64,000 bases of DNA, from positions 186,001-250,000 of the forward strand of contig LNGK01000011.1 in NCBI GenBank assembly GCA_001510575.1, given 5' to 3'. The position numbers and the translations under genes were made by a program. Numbering within the stretch: position 1 is the stretch's first letter; every line of letters begins with the position of its first letter. Below are positions 23,255 to 34,975 of this stretch, in pieces. The notes under the pieces were generated by a model. That model saw nothing but the letters and a program-made list of their open reading frames with translations. It was not told where the DNA came from and searched no databases. The DNA comes from Knoxdaviesia capensis. Lineage: Eukaryota > Ascomycota > Sordariomycetes > Microascales > Gondwanamycetaceae.

Positions 23255-24437
23255 CTACTCCTTCTCGGCGGCGCCGTTGGCCTCAGTGGAGACAGTCTCC
23301 TCGACAGGCTTGGGGTCGGCAGGAGTCGCGTCATCGACAGCAGCCTGAGCGGTGGGCTCAGCGGCGGCGGCCTCGCCAGTGGCGGGCTCAGCGGGGTCAG
23401 CCAATGCGGGAGCGGGGGCCGCGTCGGTCGCAGCAAGCTGGTCCTCAGCAGAAGCGGAAATGACGGAGGCGCCACCATTGGCGTCGGTATCGGCCATAAC
23501 CACATCATTGATGGCCTCGGGCACGTCAGCCGCACCGAAAGAGGCCTTGTCAGCGCCATTGGCCTCAGCCTCGATAGTTCGGGCAGCATTGCCGGCAGCC
23601 TCGCCAGCGACGTCGTCGGCCTTGGTGGCCGCAGCAGGAGCGGGGATGGGCTCGTCGATCTTGGGGGAAGCATTGACCTTGACGTCCTCGGCAGCGAGGC
23701 TGCTGTCTCCGGCAGCCTCATCAGCACTGGCTCTGGTGGTGAACGCCTCAACGACCTTGATGGCAACCTCAAGGGTGGCAGCAGGGCTACCAGGCTCCCG
23801 GGCAAGGACCTTGCCAGCCTTATCAATGATAAAGACGCCACGCGTGGTGCCCTTAGGGGACTTCTTGAAGCCAATGGCTTCGATAAGAGTGAAAGATGTG
23901 TCGCTGATAAGCGGGTACATCAGACCCTGCTTATTATGAAATGAAGTATTGGCCTTAGGCGAGTCGGACGACAGCCCATAAAGAGCAAAGCCAGCGGCTT
24001 CAAATTGATGATATGCATCACGGAAGATGCAAACTTGGTTTGTGCCTAGACATGAAGACAAAGAGACGAAAATAAAAGGGTTAGAGACATGCGAGAGCAA
24101 AGAGGTGTACGCTTGCATAACACAAGAAGAAGAAAGGCAGCATTCACTTACAACCAGGGGTTGAAGCTCGAGGGTAGGTAAAGATAATCACGCCAACGTT
24201 GCTGGACTTGATCATCTCCTCAAGAGTAGTCTTGGTTCCGTCAAAGAACTCAACGAGGCCACCGAAAGCCTCAAGGGCAACAACGTCTCCGACGGCAGGA
24301 GCAGTGCCGGAATCGGTGGGCGGGGTTCCGGTGGCCGAGGCCTTCTTGCCGGCGCCATTGGCACCACGAGCCTTCTTCGAAGCCGGCGGGGGAGGGGGGG
24401 CGGCAGGGGCCGGACGTTTGCGAAGCGTGACAGGCAT
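23255..24437 (-). CDS. dot5: Dot5-like nuclear thiol peroxidase (BCP-type peroxiredoxin) with long acidic tail
   Basis: Two exons (24437-24152, 24045-23255) encode 358 residues. The N-terminus is basic (MPVTLRKRPAPA, SKKARGANGAGKK), a likely nuclear localisation signal. The thioredoxin-fold domain spans about 50-190, with the peroxidatic site in YPRASTPGC (Cys96; the codon is split by the intron) and a resolving Cys at 101 (CTNQVC, the C-x4-C spacing of atypical 2-Cys BCP/PrxQ enzymes). These reduce hydroperoxides using thioredoxin; yeast Dot5 is nuclear. Residues about 190-358 are an Ala/Glu/Asp/Pro-rich tail, making the protein much longer than the roughly 215 residues of yeast Dot5. The start is the first ATG in frame. 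A leader intron appears to precede it. Confidence 0.9.
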
Positions 24438-24464
24438 CTTCACGTACAATTTGGTGAAATATTT

Positions 24465-24917
24465 CTAGTCGTAGCGCAAGTGAGTTGTTAGATAGATCGC
24501 CGAGAGAAGACGAAAAAAAGAGGCGCAAACAACAACCCGCAGAGGAGAAAAACGAGAACGAAGTGAGTCGCAACGGTATGACGATGGCAATGGTGCTTAT
24601 GCGCCAACGAGTGGATGGTTGTGGATGAAGATATGGCGAAAGGCGCAAACCAAGCTGGGGAAGTCAAAGTCCCGAGAATTGCGTCGCAAGATGGCGCAAA
24701 AAAAGAAGCCGACGTCAAATCAGGGAAAAGTGACAGGGGTAGGGAGATGGGAAGAAAAAGGGAGAAACGGGAAAAGCAAAGGGGAAAAAAGCGAGAGAGA
24801 AAGGGAAGAGAAAGAAGGAAGATGCAGTTCAGGAAGATGAACAGCAAAAGGGAAGACGAAGGGAGGAATTGAGAAGAAAAAGGCAGTGAAGTGAGAGAAG
24901 AGATGAAGATAACTTAC
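24465..24917 (-). other. Putative 5' UTR intron of dot5
   Basis: On the minus strand a donor GTAAGTT begins at 24917, a branch-like CTAAC lies near 24487-24491, and a CTAG acceptor ends at 24465, 27 bases before the ATG. The span is pyrimidine-rich on the coding strand. This is predicted from splice signals only. Confidence 0.45.
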
Positions 24918-25561
24918 CAAACGAAACAAAGGTTGCCGACAAGGCGAAAACTAGAAGCGTCAAGGGGTGTAAGCGTGAATCGGAAGGAAAAGGTCTGAGA
25001 CTGAGAACAGCCAAGTGAAGATGAAAAGAGAGATGGAAGATGGAGGGAAAGGGAGAAGGGAAGGGGAAGAGGGAATGGAGGAGAGGAAAAGAAAAGAGAG
25101 GAGGAAAGAAACAAGAGGGAGATGGAAAAGAAGGAAAAGAAATACCGAGTGGGAGGGATGAAGAGCGAGATCGGGGATGCAGGGAGAAGGAAGAGGAAAA
25201 ATGCATGTACGTACGGTTTGGGGTTCCAAAGAGTTGTCGGTCTTTGGAGGAAAGGAAAAAGTGGTGTGTAGGAGGGAAAAGGGAAAAGAGGAAGAGAAGG
25301 GGAGAGGAGAGGAAAAGAAGAAGAAGAGGAGGAGGGGAGAAGAAGAAAAAAAATAAAAGAAAAAGGTGACGAGGGAACGAGAGGACGAGAAGGGAAAGAA
25401 GAAGAAAAGAAAAGTAATAAAAGAATCAGGAACGACGGAGAGAAACGTACATTCACAAGAGAGTCCTGTGTGGTGGTGGTGGTGCTTACTTAATTCCGCA
25501 CCGCGAGACGAAGATGGAAGGAAGCAAGAGGACGAGTAACGAGAGCAAGAGAGAAACAGAA

Positions 25562-25586
25562 AGAGAGAGAGAGAGAGAGAGAGAGA
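25562..25586. repeat. GA microsatellite (arm 1 of an inverted pair)
   Basis: (GA)n tract complementary in sense to the CT tract about 100 bases downstream, so the two could pair as a hairpin. Confidence 0.9.
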
Positions 25587-25686
25587 TGTGAAGAAGAGGG
25601 AAAACACCGGCGGAAGGAGTGGAATGCAGCCACTCACACACGTTCTGTTGTTCCGAGAGGAGGAACGACGGGACGTTTGTTTCTTT

Positions 25687-25689
<3 letters not shown>

Positions 25690-25731
<42 letters not shown>
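25690..25731. repeat. CT microsatellite (arm 2 of an inverted pair)
   Basis: Perfect (CT)n run of about 42 bases, preceded by TTTC-rich sequence. See the GA tract at 25562-25586. Confidence 0.9.
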
Positions 25732-25734
<3 letters not shown>

Positions 25735-27930
25735 GCTCTTGAGACTTGGGGGAACACAACAACGACAAGTTAACGCAGGGCCAGGCGGCGAGACAAGACG
25801 AGAGAGGCGAACTGGAGAGAAGCCATCCACTCATGCATATGAACAAGCCTATATGTCATCTCACTAAGTCCGTCCGTACAAACGGTCCATTTATTACGCT
25901 ACGCTAAACGACCTCCAGACTACAGATGGTCCATTTCCTTTCTGCTTGCTTCCTCTCCATGCATACATTCTTCACGCTTAAGTACGTCCATGCATGGAGC
26001 AGTGTACAGTACAGTACTCTCCCACACACGCGCAGAACACAGCACGTTAAAACAAGAGAGAGAAACTCATGGCTGGCTGCGTCTTTGGGGGGGGAAAGAC
26101 GAGGGTGCCACAGGCCAATCACGGCCAGGAAGCACAGAGAGGAGAGAAAGGGACTCGGCAGTACGAAAAAAAGAAAAATAAGAAAAAAAGAAAAGAAAAT
26201 AACCGATTTGCAGTAGGTACCGTTTGTCTGCAAGTAACCGGTACCTTTTTTTGCTCCTGCTTGCTTGCTACGAGTTGCATCTGCACGGCAGGAAATAAAC
26301 ACATGGTTCTCTGGCAAAGTCGCCCAGACTGGCATGTACCGCAAACTTGCAGAACTGGGGCAGGGGCGGGACACGGCTAACGAGTCCAAAAAGAAAACAG
26401 GGCAGGTAGCTGGGGGTCATATTATAGCATCCGTTGGCCCAAGCTTTTGCCTCCGACGGCTGTTGTTGTCTGCCGACTTTGATCTTTTCTGTCCTGTGTT
26501 TACTTGGACTCGAGAGAGTGCGAGTCTGGCAAGGAAAGGATACATATGTGTACGTACATACATGGAAATAGAGGCGGAGGCGGGAAAGGTTCAGCACAAA
26601 GGAAGAGGGAAAGAGCCAACACCAGAAATCGGGGTTCCTTCTCGCAGAGTCCCCCCATACAAGCTAATCTGCTATTATATGCGTATCCTAATATTGACGG
26701 GATCTGGAGCCGAAAAATACTGGGTTGGGGCTTCACAGGAACTCGGGTGATATTGCAGCCATTGGCCTCTAGAGAAGACAGCAGAAACTGGAGAAAGAGA
26801 TAACAAAAAAGTCCACCCAGCGTCTCATCGGAAATGCCCCCTAAGGACACTGATCATCACACCGATGACTGTTCGCTTGTAAATCCACCAGTGGCCGTCG
26901 TTGGACTCCCTCGCCCTCTCCTCTCCTCTCACCCACACTCTACCGTTCGTTACCGGAGAGAACAGCTCGACGGGTCAAGCTTTGCAGTCTCAAGTCTCCA
27001 CACACCCACCCACTAAACAACGGTCTGCCCCAGCATCCATCCTCTCTCCCTGCCCCCCCCCCTCCTTCAATTCTCCCCTTTTCGCTTCTGTTCTCTTTCC
27101 CTTCCCCTCCCGGGATCAACACGCGCGCGCGCACACCCACCCGCTAACTCGGGTAAAACGTGCGCCAGGGGGGAAGGGGGACCCAGAACTCTACCCTAAA
27201 CGAAGTCGCCGCCATGCCCACCATCGCGGTGTACTGTCCCATGGGGCGGGTCATGCGTTGTTCTGCCCCTGTTTAGCCGCACCATCGGAATGGATCAACG
27301 CGCAGCAGGGTGTACGAGTACACACACAGACACCAGAGACAACCCCAACCCTAGACCTATGGACATTACCAAACCTACGCAGTTCGCCCGCGGACGCAAA
27401 GGCGTTTTCTAAGATAAAACACAGCACGGTATAAATACATCCTCGGCTCACTCGTTCTCCCTCAACCGTGAAAGTGACCAATAGACAAGGACCTATCCTA
27501 CTAATCTCAGTAAAGTGGGGCTTTCCGTATATATAAGGGTTACATAGGGTTTCGCCGTCCAACCTCGTTTAAAAAGTCGCGCGACAATCGCAGTAGCGAC
27601 AGGGTCAACCCATTTCCGCGAAAAATTCCATCCCATTCAATGCTCCAATAGCTTCTAACTCTCCAGCATTCTCTCCCGGCTACCACCATCAGGGACACTT
27701 CAAGTTACAAGAAGACTCCACTCCCATTTCCATCTTCAATTAAGCTCTCCCGCTCGCTCTTATGTTCTCGCGGTACTGCCACTTAGTCCCCACGCCCTCC
27801 CGGGCTTCTTCTCGCCGCCTTTTCGCTGTTCTAGCTCGCAGACTCGTCAAGCTCTGTGATCCTCCATCTCCACCTCGACGGCTTCACCCCTTCTCCAATC
27901 TTGACGGTAACTAGGCCCCCGCTACCTACC

Positions 27931-28704
27931 ATGGCCTCGCCACGCCCTACACGCCTCCAGACCTCTCTCGGTCCCCTCCTCCGCCGCACAGCGTCCCCAT
28001 CTGCCTCCCCACCGGCATCGTCGTCCCGGCGTGACCGCCCCCCCCAGACCCGAGCCTCCTCCTCTTCATCGCCATCGCCGTCGCCCACTGCAGCCCTCCT
28101 CGCCACCCCAACCTGGTCCATCCGCTCGCTCCTCTTGACCCCGTCTTCCCACCCACCATCCTCGAACACCACGTCCCCCGCCTCCTCCTCATCATCTACC
28201 ACCACAATCGCCGCAACTGCCACGAAGAAGAACGCCCTCGCCTCCGAAACAATCTCAAAAACAACCCTCCACCACCTCCTCCGCCTCTCAGCCCTCCCCC
28301 CCCCGGCCTCACCCGCCGAGGAATCCACAATGCTCCGCACCCTGCAGTCCCAGCTCCGCTTCGTCGAGGACATCCGCCGCGTCGACACCGCCGGCATCGA
28401 GCCCCTGCGCGCCATCCGCGACGAGTCCCCGCTTGCCGTGCGCGAAGCTACCCTCGGCCTCGCCCAGCTCAAGGACCTTCTGGACGCCGAGTCGCGCGTG
28501 GGCCACTACAAACGCCCGCGCCGGGTCCGCGCGGCGGCGGCGCCCGGTGCGGCGGCGGCGGCCGGGACTGAAAACAACGGTACGGCCGCCCGGTCAACAA
28601 CTGCAGCTCCGGCTGGTGATGACGAGTGGGATCCCCTGAAGACTGCCTCCAGAACGGCTGGCCCTTACTTTGTAGTTAAAAGTGCCAAAGAAGGGGCTGA
28701 TTAG
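27931..28704 (+). CDS. gatC: Mitochondrial glutamyl-tRNA(Gln) amidotransferase subunit C-like
   Basis: Single exon of 257 residues from the first in-frame ATG. The C-terminal half has the GatC helical pattern: ISKTTLHHLLRLSALPPP, then TMLRTLQSQLRFVEDIRRVD and IEPLRAIRDESPL (residues about 110-170). GatC stabilises the GatAB complex that converts Glu-tRNA(Gln) to Gln-tRNA(Gln) in mitochondria. The long N-terminus is Ser/Thr/Pro/Arg-rich with almost no acidic residues, in keeping with a mitochondrial targeting sequence. The C-terminus ends WDPLKTASRTAGPYFVVKSA, a motif I associate with the fungal proteins. Basic Arg and Ala runs lie near 195-215. In budding yeast the equivalent subunit is GatF; this one resembles the GatC group of filamentous fungi. 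Confidence 0.85.
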   Translation: MASPRPTRLQTSLGPLLRRTASPSASPPASSSRRDRPPQTRASSSSSPSPSPTAALLATPTWSIRSLLLTPSSHPPSSNTTSPASSSSSTTTIAATATKKNALASETISKTTLHHLLRLSALPPPASPAEESTMLRTLQSQLRFVEDIRRVDTAGIEPLRAIRDESPLAVREATLGLAQLKDLLDAESRVGHYKRPRRVRAAAAPGAAAAAGTENNGTAARSTTAAPAGDDEWDPLKTASRTAGPYFVVKSAKEGAD

Positions 28705-29191
28705 AGAACAGAACGAAAAAAGCAACAGAAATACATTTAAGCAATCGTTCATGGTTGCTATCTCCCCTCCCATATCTCCCATGATCATCCCTCTGACAAA
28801 GCCAGGGCAAATGCAAATGCAAACCTAAAGAACTGTCAAGGCCTCCAAGAAGCGGCATACCAAAAAGAGTAGTGAATCCAGCAAAGAAGCAAAGCACCCA
28901 AGCAAACAATACTAAAGGCAGAAACACAAAGGCAGAAGAAAAAAGGGGCAACTTGGAAGTAAAACTATCGTGAGGGTGCGTAGCGGTCATAATCAGATGC
29001 TCATGCTTAAAAAAACCCAGACTCCTTGCCTTTCGCCATGTCCGATAACGCCAGATGGAAAATGCAAACGCTAATGGCCCATATCCACTCCTCCTCCTTC
29101 TCCTTGTCCTCCTCTTCCCCAATCTCCTCCAGTCGGGGCTGGACGACGCTGCTTTCAGATCCAGGTCGGACAAGCTTTTGGCCTTTTTCAC
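28705..29191. other. Convergent intergenic region
   Basis: Short region between the gatC stop and the stop of the DUF726 gene. A-rich on the plus strand just after gatC. No gene seen. Confidence 0.6.
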
Positions 29192-32023
29192 CTAGGTCTG
29201 AGTTGCCTTCTTACCCCCCTGGTTGTCACGATTGCGGTTTCGGCGGCGCTTGGAACCCGCTACGATCCATCCACTTCCCTCTCCGCCGCTGTTGTTGCCC
29301 GAGTTGTGGTTGTTGTTGCCGGTGCTAGCGCTGGCACCATGGCCATGGCCATGGCCGTTGCCGTTGCCGTTGCCGTTGCCACTACCCGAGTTGTGGTTGC
29401 CGTTGCTGGGGCCCGGACCGTGACCGTGACCGTGACCGTTGATCTTGCCATTGGCCTTGCCGTTGGCCTTGCCATTGTTGCCGTTTCCGTGGGTGTTCAC
29501 GTTGCCATTGGTCTTGCCATTACCGTTGACCTTGCCGTTGACGCTGGCCTTGCTGCTACCGTTGCTGGTGCTCCGGTGACGACCAGCCGGAGCCATCTCC
29601 TGAGGCTGGGTAGACGACGATTGGTTGGGGCCACGTTGGGTCTGCTGGGCCTGCTGGGCCTGCTGGACCTGCTGGTGGGGACGAGTCTGGCTTGGGCCTC
29701 CGGGGCGCGGCACACGGTTGGGCTCAATCTCCCGCAGCTCTCCGGTAGTGGCCTTGGGCTCATTACGGCGAGAAGGTGCCGCATACTCAACGTCTTCCCA
29801 TTCAACCTTCTTGAGGATGACGTCCATGATGTTGCGGTAGCTAGCATGGCTGCTGAGCTCGTTGCTGGCGTCAAAGTTCTCCACGCCGAAAGCACCGCTG
29901 ATGGCCTGCAGGCCAGCAACACCAAACTCCATGTTGGAAGTGCGATAAAGGAAGCCAAGGAGGTAGTCCTTCTCCGAGAACACGTTGATCAGGCGACCAG
30001 CAACCACACTCTTCAGGGTCATCCAGACCTTGGCCTCCGACGGGGCCGGGGCTCCAATCAGGACAACCGAATCGATCAGTCCGAACTGGCGTCTTTCGGC
30101 AAGGATCATGAGGCACGAGTAGATAGCCCGGGCACCCAGGCTGTATCCGATAAGGCTGATGGGGCGACCACCCTGGATCCGTCGCTGAATGGCATCGGCC
30201 AGCACGCCTCCGAGTTTCTCGGCGCGCACCATAGCCACGCCCCAGGGGTTATCAATGATCTTGTTGACCTTCTGCAGACCAACTGGCCACTTGTTGGTGA
30301 CCATGCTGTTGAAAACTATTGGCCAGAAAAGAAAAAGAGGTTAGAAGAGTTACTTTCTTGATAACTTGAACTAGCTGAGTAAAAGTGTGGAGGAAGAGAA
30401 AATAGGGGCTGTAAACTTACTGTTTCCATTGACGAAATCATTCTTGGCGCTCTTCCAGCAAGCGCTCTTGACCACAGTCTCAAACGCGATTCCCATGGCA
30501 ATGAGAGTGTTCACCTCCCACCGAATAGAAAAGACCTCTGTGTTGTGAGTCAGGCACTCCCAGGCCTTGCCGTCATCATCCTTGTCAAGCATCCAGCCGC
30601 CAACGACATAGGTCATGCGGAGGCGGCGATCGCCGCCCTGGATTTCACGCGGATCGGTCATGTTGTCCGTCATCTTGCCCCGGATGGGATGGAAAGCAAA
30701 GTCCTGAATGTCCCGGCCGTATCCGTCCATGGTCTTGCCGGTGGCCTTGGCACCATAGAGGGCAAAGATGGAGCCCATGGTAACGGGATTCTCGGACATA
30801 CCACCAATGAGCTGGTTGGCCAAGATGGGGTTGAGACGGCCACCGCGGCCGGGGATGAGGCAAAGGTCCGTCTTTGCAAGCACCGGGGGAAGCTGGCCGC
30901 GGTACATATCAGCAGCAGCAGCCTCGGCCGCAGAGCGAGTGATTTGGGTGCGGGCGCGGTTAGCAAGGGTCGAAAGGCCCGCGGCGCTGTTGGCTCCGCC
31001 CTCGGCATAGATGAACTCGTCGGAAACGGTTCCGAACGTGGTGGCGATGCGAAGCTCAGCCTCGACGAGAATGGCGAAGCGAAGGTGGATCGAAGAGATA
31101 AGGTAGCACATGAGCTCCCGCGAGTAACTAGAGTATTCCTCGAGCGCGAGAATGCCTAGGAACACAACATAGAACACCAGCTTGCGACGATCCTCAGGCA
31201 GGCCCCAGAGGGGGGTTCCGATCGGCTTGAATCTCTTGACCAGCTTGTAGTCAACGAGATGCAGTCCAGGAGGGCGAATAGGTCCTAAAACAAGAGTTCA
31301 GTCACGTTAGCTGTCCGAAGCCACGTTTTTGGCTAAACCGAGAGCTGGATGATATCCTTCACTTACCCGAACGAACTTGGGTAGCGGTGCCAGCGTTGTT
31401 GTTAGCGACATTCTGGGCGTTGCGGCCACCGTTGCGACCTCCGCGACCGTTGAAGTTGTTGCGAGCACCACGGTTGTTGTAACTGTTGTTTTTTCCTCCA
31501 CGGCCATTGTTGTGTCCAAGCGGAGTGTTGGCGGGATCGCGCACGTCCAGGTCCTTGAGACGGTTCAGGACCACGGTCTGCCACTTCTTGAAGGCAGACA
31601 TCTGCTCACGCTTCAGCTCCTTGAGCTGGGTCATATCATCGTCATCGTCGGCGTGAATGTCAATGCCCTTGTTCGAGGGATCGGTCTAAAATATGGCCAA
31701 AGAAGACAAAGTCAGCCTGGCGTCCGATGGCTTACCACCTCTCTCGTGTTTCTCCAGAAGCCAGCCCTGTCTTCTTTTTCTTTTATTTCTTTTGGGAATA
31801 GGGGAAGTCATCGTCTTACCACAGGCCATCCCTCAAAGGGGTTCTCCTTCTCGACGGGGGTTCCGTTGGGAGAGTCGAACGCATCGCCAATGTTCTTGTT
31901 CATTTTCTCAATGATTCTGGTGATGAGCAGGGTCAGTTCCTCCTTTTCGTTGAGGGACAGAATACCGGTCAGGTCAGCCGGGCGGCGCTGATGGCCGTGG
32001 TTGCTTCGGTTTCCGCGAGCCAT
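29192..32023 (-). CDS. DUF726 (Mil1/TMCO4-type) alpha/beta hydrolase
   Basis: Four exons (32023-31820, 31685-31367, 31284-30421, 30315-29192) encode 836 residues. A DUF726 core runs from about 180 to 640: SSYSRELMCYLISSIHLRF, FALYGAKATGKTMDGYG, MTYVVGGWMLDKDDD and the nucleophile elbow ISLIGYSLGARAIYSCL (GxSxG, Ser in GYSLG). A likely membrane segment is KLVFYVVFLGILAL near 190. Yeast Mil1 (YFL034W) is a clathrin-adaptor-associated putative lipase; that link is by family only. Residues 110-165 are Asn/Gly/Arg-rich (RGGKNN, RGARNN, GRGGRNGGRN, RGG-like and possibly RNA-binding). The last 130 residues are a repetitive NG/GK/GH tail, after a Gln/Ala-Gln run (QQAQQAQQTQ), ending in a basic cluster KRRRNRNR. 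The catalytic Asp and His are not pinpointed. Confidence 0.92.
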
Positions 32024-32036
32024 TCTTCTGGGATTT

Positions 32037-32437
32037 CTGCCAATCTATCACGATCTCTTGTTAGTACAATGGCTATCTTGAAAAGGCACTGCCTGGGAAG
32101 AAAATGTGTATTCAATAGGGGTCGTGGTCGCCGGGGATCGCGATGTTTGCCGAGGACGCCTTGCCGGGTTGACCTACTGGAGAATGCCAGGTTCTGTAAG
32201 TGGAAGTTAGTGGTCTGCGATCATGGTATGCCATTTTGAAGGATTGGTTGCGAAGAACCGCAAAAGGGTTCGACTTTTGGTCAAAGGGGGAAGGGGATGA
32301 TGTGAAGGCTGACAGGTAAATGGGTAATTCAAGCTTGGGTCTTCCCAAGCAAAAAAAGTGGTGATGGTTGGTGGTTGATGTGCAAAGTGAAGAATCTGGA
32401 AAGTTGGGAGAGGAAGAAGGGAAGAAACAAAACTTAC
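32037..32437 (-). other. Putative 5' UTR intron of the DUF726 gene
   Basis: A minus-strand donor AAG/GTAAGT at 32437, a perfect TACTAAC branch near 32058-32064 and a TTGGCAG acceptor ending at 32037, only 13 bases before the ATG. Predicted from signals only, but all three are strong. Confidence 0.65.
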
Positions 32438-33750
32438 CTTCAGGATCTGGGGTGAGGTTTTATACCACCGGCGCAACGATGTGAGATATTTGCTGGCTTG
32501 TGAATGATGCCAACAGAGACCAGCACACAAAGGGTCTATCTTTGTCTGTGGTATGAGACTGGGTTAGATGGTGCGTCTTTGATCAAGAAAAGGGGGGGGA
32601 GGTTATCGTTGCTTCAGTATAACAGTCCATACATCTTGGTGCGGGAGTGCGTATTAGAGAGACGAGACTTTGAGGTGGTTGAGAGGCCGCACATAGGAAT
32701 ACTCTTACCCCTAAGGTGTATATCCAAGAGAGAGAAAGCGTTAGTAATGTCTATCAGAATATATCCCAAGAGTCAAAGAGCAAGACATACCTGACAGAGG
32801 AATTTTGATGTGATTTCACAGGTATTAGGAGGAATTCACTTGAGAGGCTTGTGACGAAGAGAGAGATGTGGTGGATATGAAGTATGTTAAGGAGAAAGAA
32901 GAGGAAGACAGGAGACAGAGAAAATAATGCGTCCGTAATAGAAGTTGTAGAAGACGCAAGTGAAGTGGGTATAGGACAATAACAGGCAGGCACAAAGTAG
33001 ATTGTTGATCTGATAAGATCTCAGTCTCAAAGACAATAAACACAGACGAACAGCAGGCTCCAACAAGTCTTTCAGGGTGTATGCCGGACAATAGCATCCA
33101 TTCTCACTCAGAGACGCGTCAAGATAACGGGGCAAGGTATGGCTATCACTATGATATGTGAATCATTAAGCACGAAGAGGTGGCCTAGGGTTGACTCCTG
33201 GTCTACTCAGTCACAAAGAGTCATAGAACAAGAAACCAGGGAAGATCAGGAAAGAAAACAAGGTGTATTAACGATGCGATATAAGTCAGGGACACGGAAT
33301 AACTCTTCCAGAACTAACAGGAGTGGTGTGGTATAGTATCTGAGAGCAGGGGATTCATGATATTTGTAAAGAGATTCTGGGAATGTTGAACTGGTTATTT
33401 TGGAGGCGCGTGTGTGTGTGTTTCTCGTGATAGAATGGTAATAAGTGAAGAGATATTGAAGGAGAGAGGAAGAAGCCGCAAAAGCTGTGAGGGTCAGGGC
33501 TAGGCGGAGAAAGAAATAGGACAGATGAATGCAGTGGGTGACTGGCAGGTGGGCATAAGAGGAAGGCACGAATCATGCTCAGAGTCAGAGAAGACGTGCG
33601 GAGGCCACAGACGGAAGGAACAGGCCCATCAGCCATGCTCATGACCGTTAAGGAAGGAGGTCATGCGCGGGCGACCGAAGAAACCCGGAAAGGAAAGAGC
33701 GGCGGGAGGGCCGTGAAGTGCGGGAAGGAGCTGGCGGCCGAGTGCCTTCC

Positions 33751-33751
<1 letters not shown>

Positions 33752-33816
<65 letters not shown>

Positions 33817-33830
33817 CTCGCGCTCTCGAG
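33752..33830. repeat. Long CT microsatellite
   Basis: About 80 bases of (CT)n interrupted twice by CG steps. One of the longest simple repeats in the window. Confidence 0.92.
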
Positions 33831-34975
33831 CGCTCTGCGGGTGTGTGCAGCTGTGTGCAGCTGTCCGAGTGCCCAAAGCTTCCACCGTGTTCGAAGATTC
33901 TCACCGATCCAAGTATGCGTGTTGAGAGGGGATGCACATCTAGGGCTCATGCATGTATGATCCATGTGTCTGGGCCGTGTTGTGTTCTTTGGGAGGCGTG
34001 GCCAGGGCCCGGGGGTGAGGCTCTGCGGGCCTGGAACACGGTTCTCGCGCCGGCAGATGTGTGTTCAGATCGGAAATACGCCAGGGACGGCGCCGGTGAG
34101 CGCTGGGCTGAGGTCCGGGGATGAGTATTCACGTCTTTGGTCTGCGGCAGTGCGGTGCGTGTCCGCGCGCGCGTCTACCAGATCTGCAAGGTCCGTTCGT
34201 TCGCGCAGTGACGGCAGCGACTGTGTCCGCGCGCTTCGTCATGAGAGAATCGCACAAGATCGGGAATGCCACACACACACATACAAGCAGAAATCACTAT
34301 AGGCGGCCTGGGAGGTACTCTTATATGCATTCTTCACAGCCCAGGTACCAACTCAGTTTGCATGCTCCCATGCTTCTTTCATATTCCGAGAGTCACACAT
34401 GCCAGACCTAGCAGTTTAACCCTTCCCGGGCCCCATCTTCTGACTTTGTCCCGCAAACAACATCAACCACCTCATGAACTCTTGGATATCATTTCCACAA
34501 GGGGCTGGGTTTGTTTCCAGAGCCTCTTGATTGCTTCTTACTGGGCAGTTTTATATGTGCAGGTAGAGGGATGGCAGCCTGCATAATCTGATAGGTGTTA
34601 GTGCAGGTACTCAGACACATATTAGAGGCTCTAGAGCCAGCCACTTGAAGTGCACCCGGTTGGAACCACAAAACTTCCACTATCCTAGAAAGCAGGTAGA
34701 ATGCATTGCAGACACAATACTCCCCCGCACAGGTACCTTGCATATATGTTCCTCCCAAAACTCTCCAGTGACACACTCGCCCACCCCACCAGTGAGGATC
34801 TAGACAAGTGAGACGACATCCGCAGTTACACCAGAAACAAGCACGCAGCAAACACCCACCAGCTCAGTCAAGACTACCCTCCTGGCCGCTTAACCCGGCT
34901 CCGGTCCAGAAACTCTAGTTTTTCCACCTCATAATGGCAAGTTTCCCCTGACTCGATGTCGCTTCAGGGGGTCAA

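Larger units (their letters stand above)
24438..27930. other. Intergenic between dot5 and gatC
   Basis: About 3.5 kb without a supported gene. From 24480 to about 25640 the plus strand is almost pure A/G, giving a kilobase-long CT-rich leader for dot5. Two microsatellites of opposite sense follow (GA at 25562-25586, CT at 25690-25731). A GTACAGTAC motif occurs near 26002-26018. The gatC side has a TATATAAG string near 27529-27537, TAGGGTTT at 27545-27552, and a C-run at 27052-27062. Short frames here are low-complexity. Confidence 0.6.

Noticed and set aside
22712..23944. 410-codon plus-strand open frame
   Set aside because: It lies antisense to dot5 and reads as Gly/Ser/Leu low complexity over that gene's Ala-rich tail; the minus strand has the recognisable peroxiredoxin.
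34489..34851. Cys-rich 120-codon minus-strand frame that might be a small secreted protein
   Set aside because: No signal peptide, irregular Cys spacing, no intron signals, and it lies in simple intergenic DNA.
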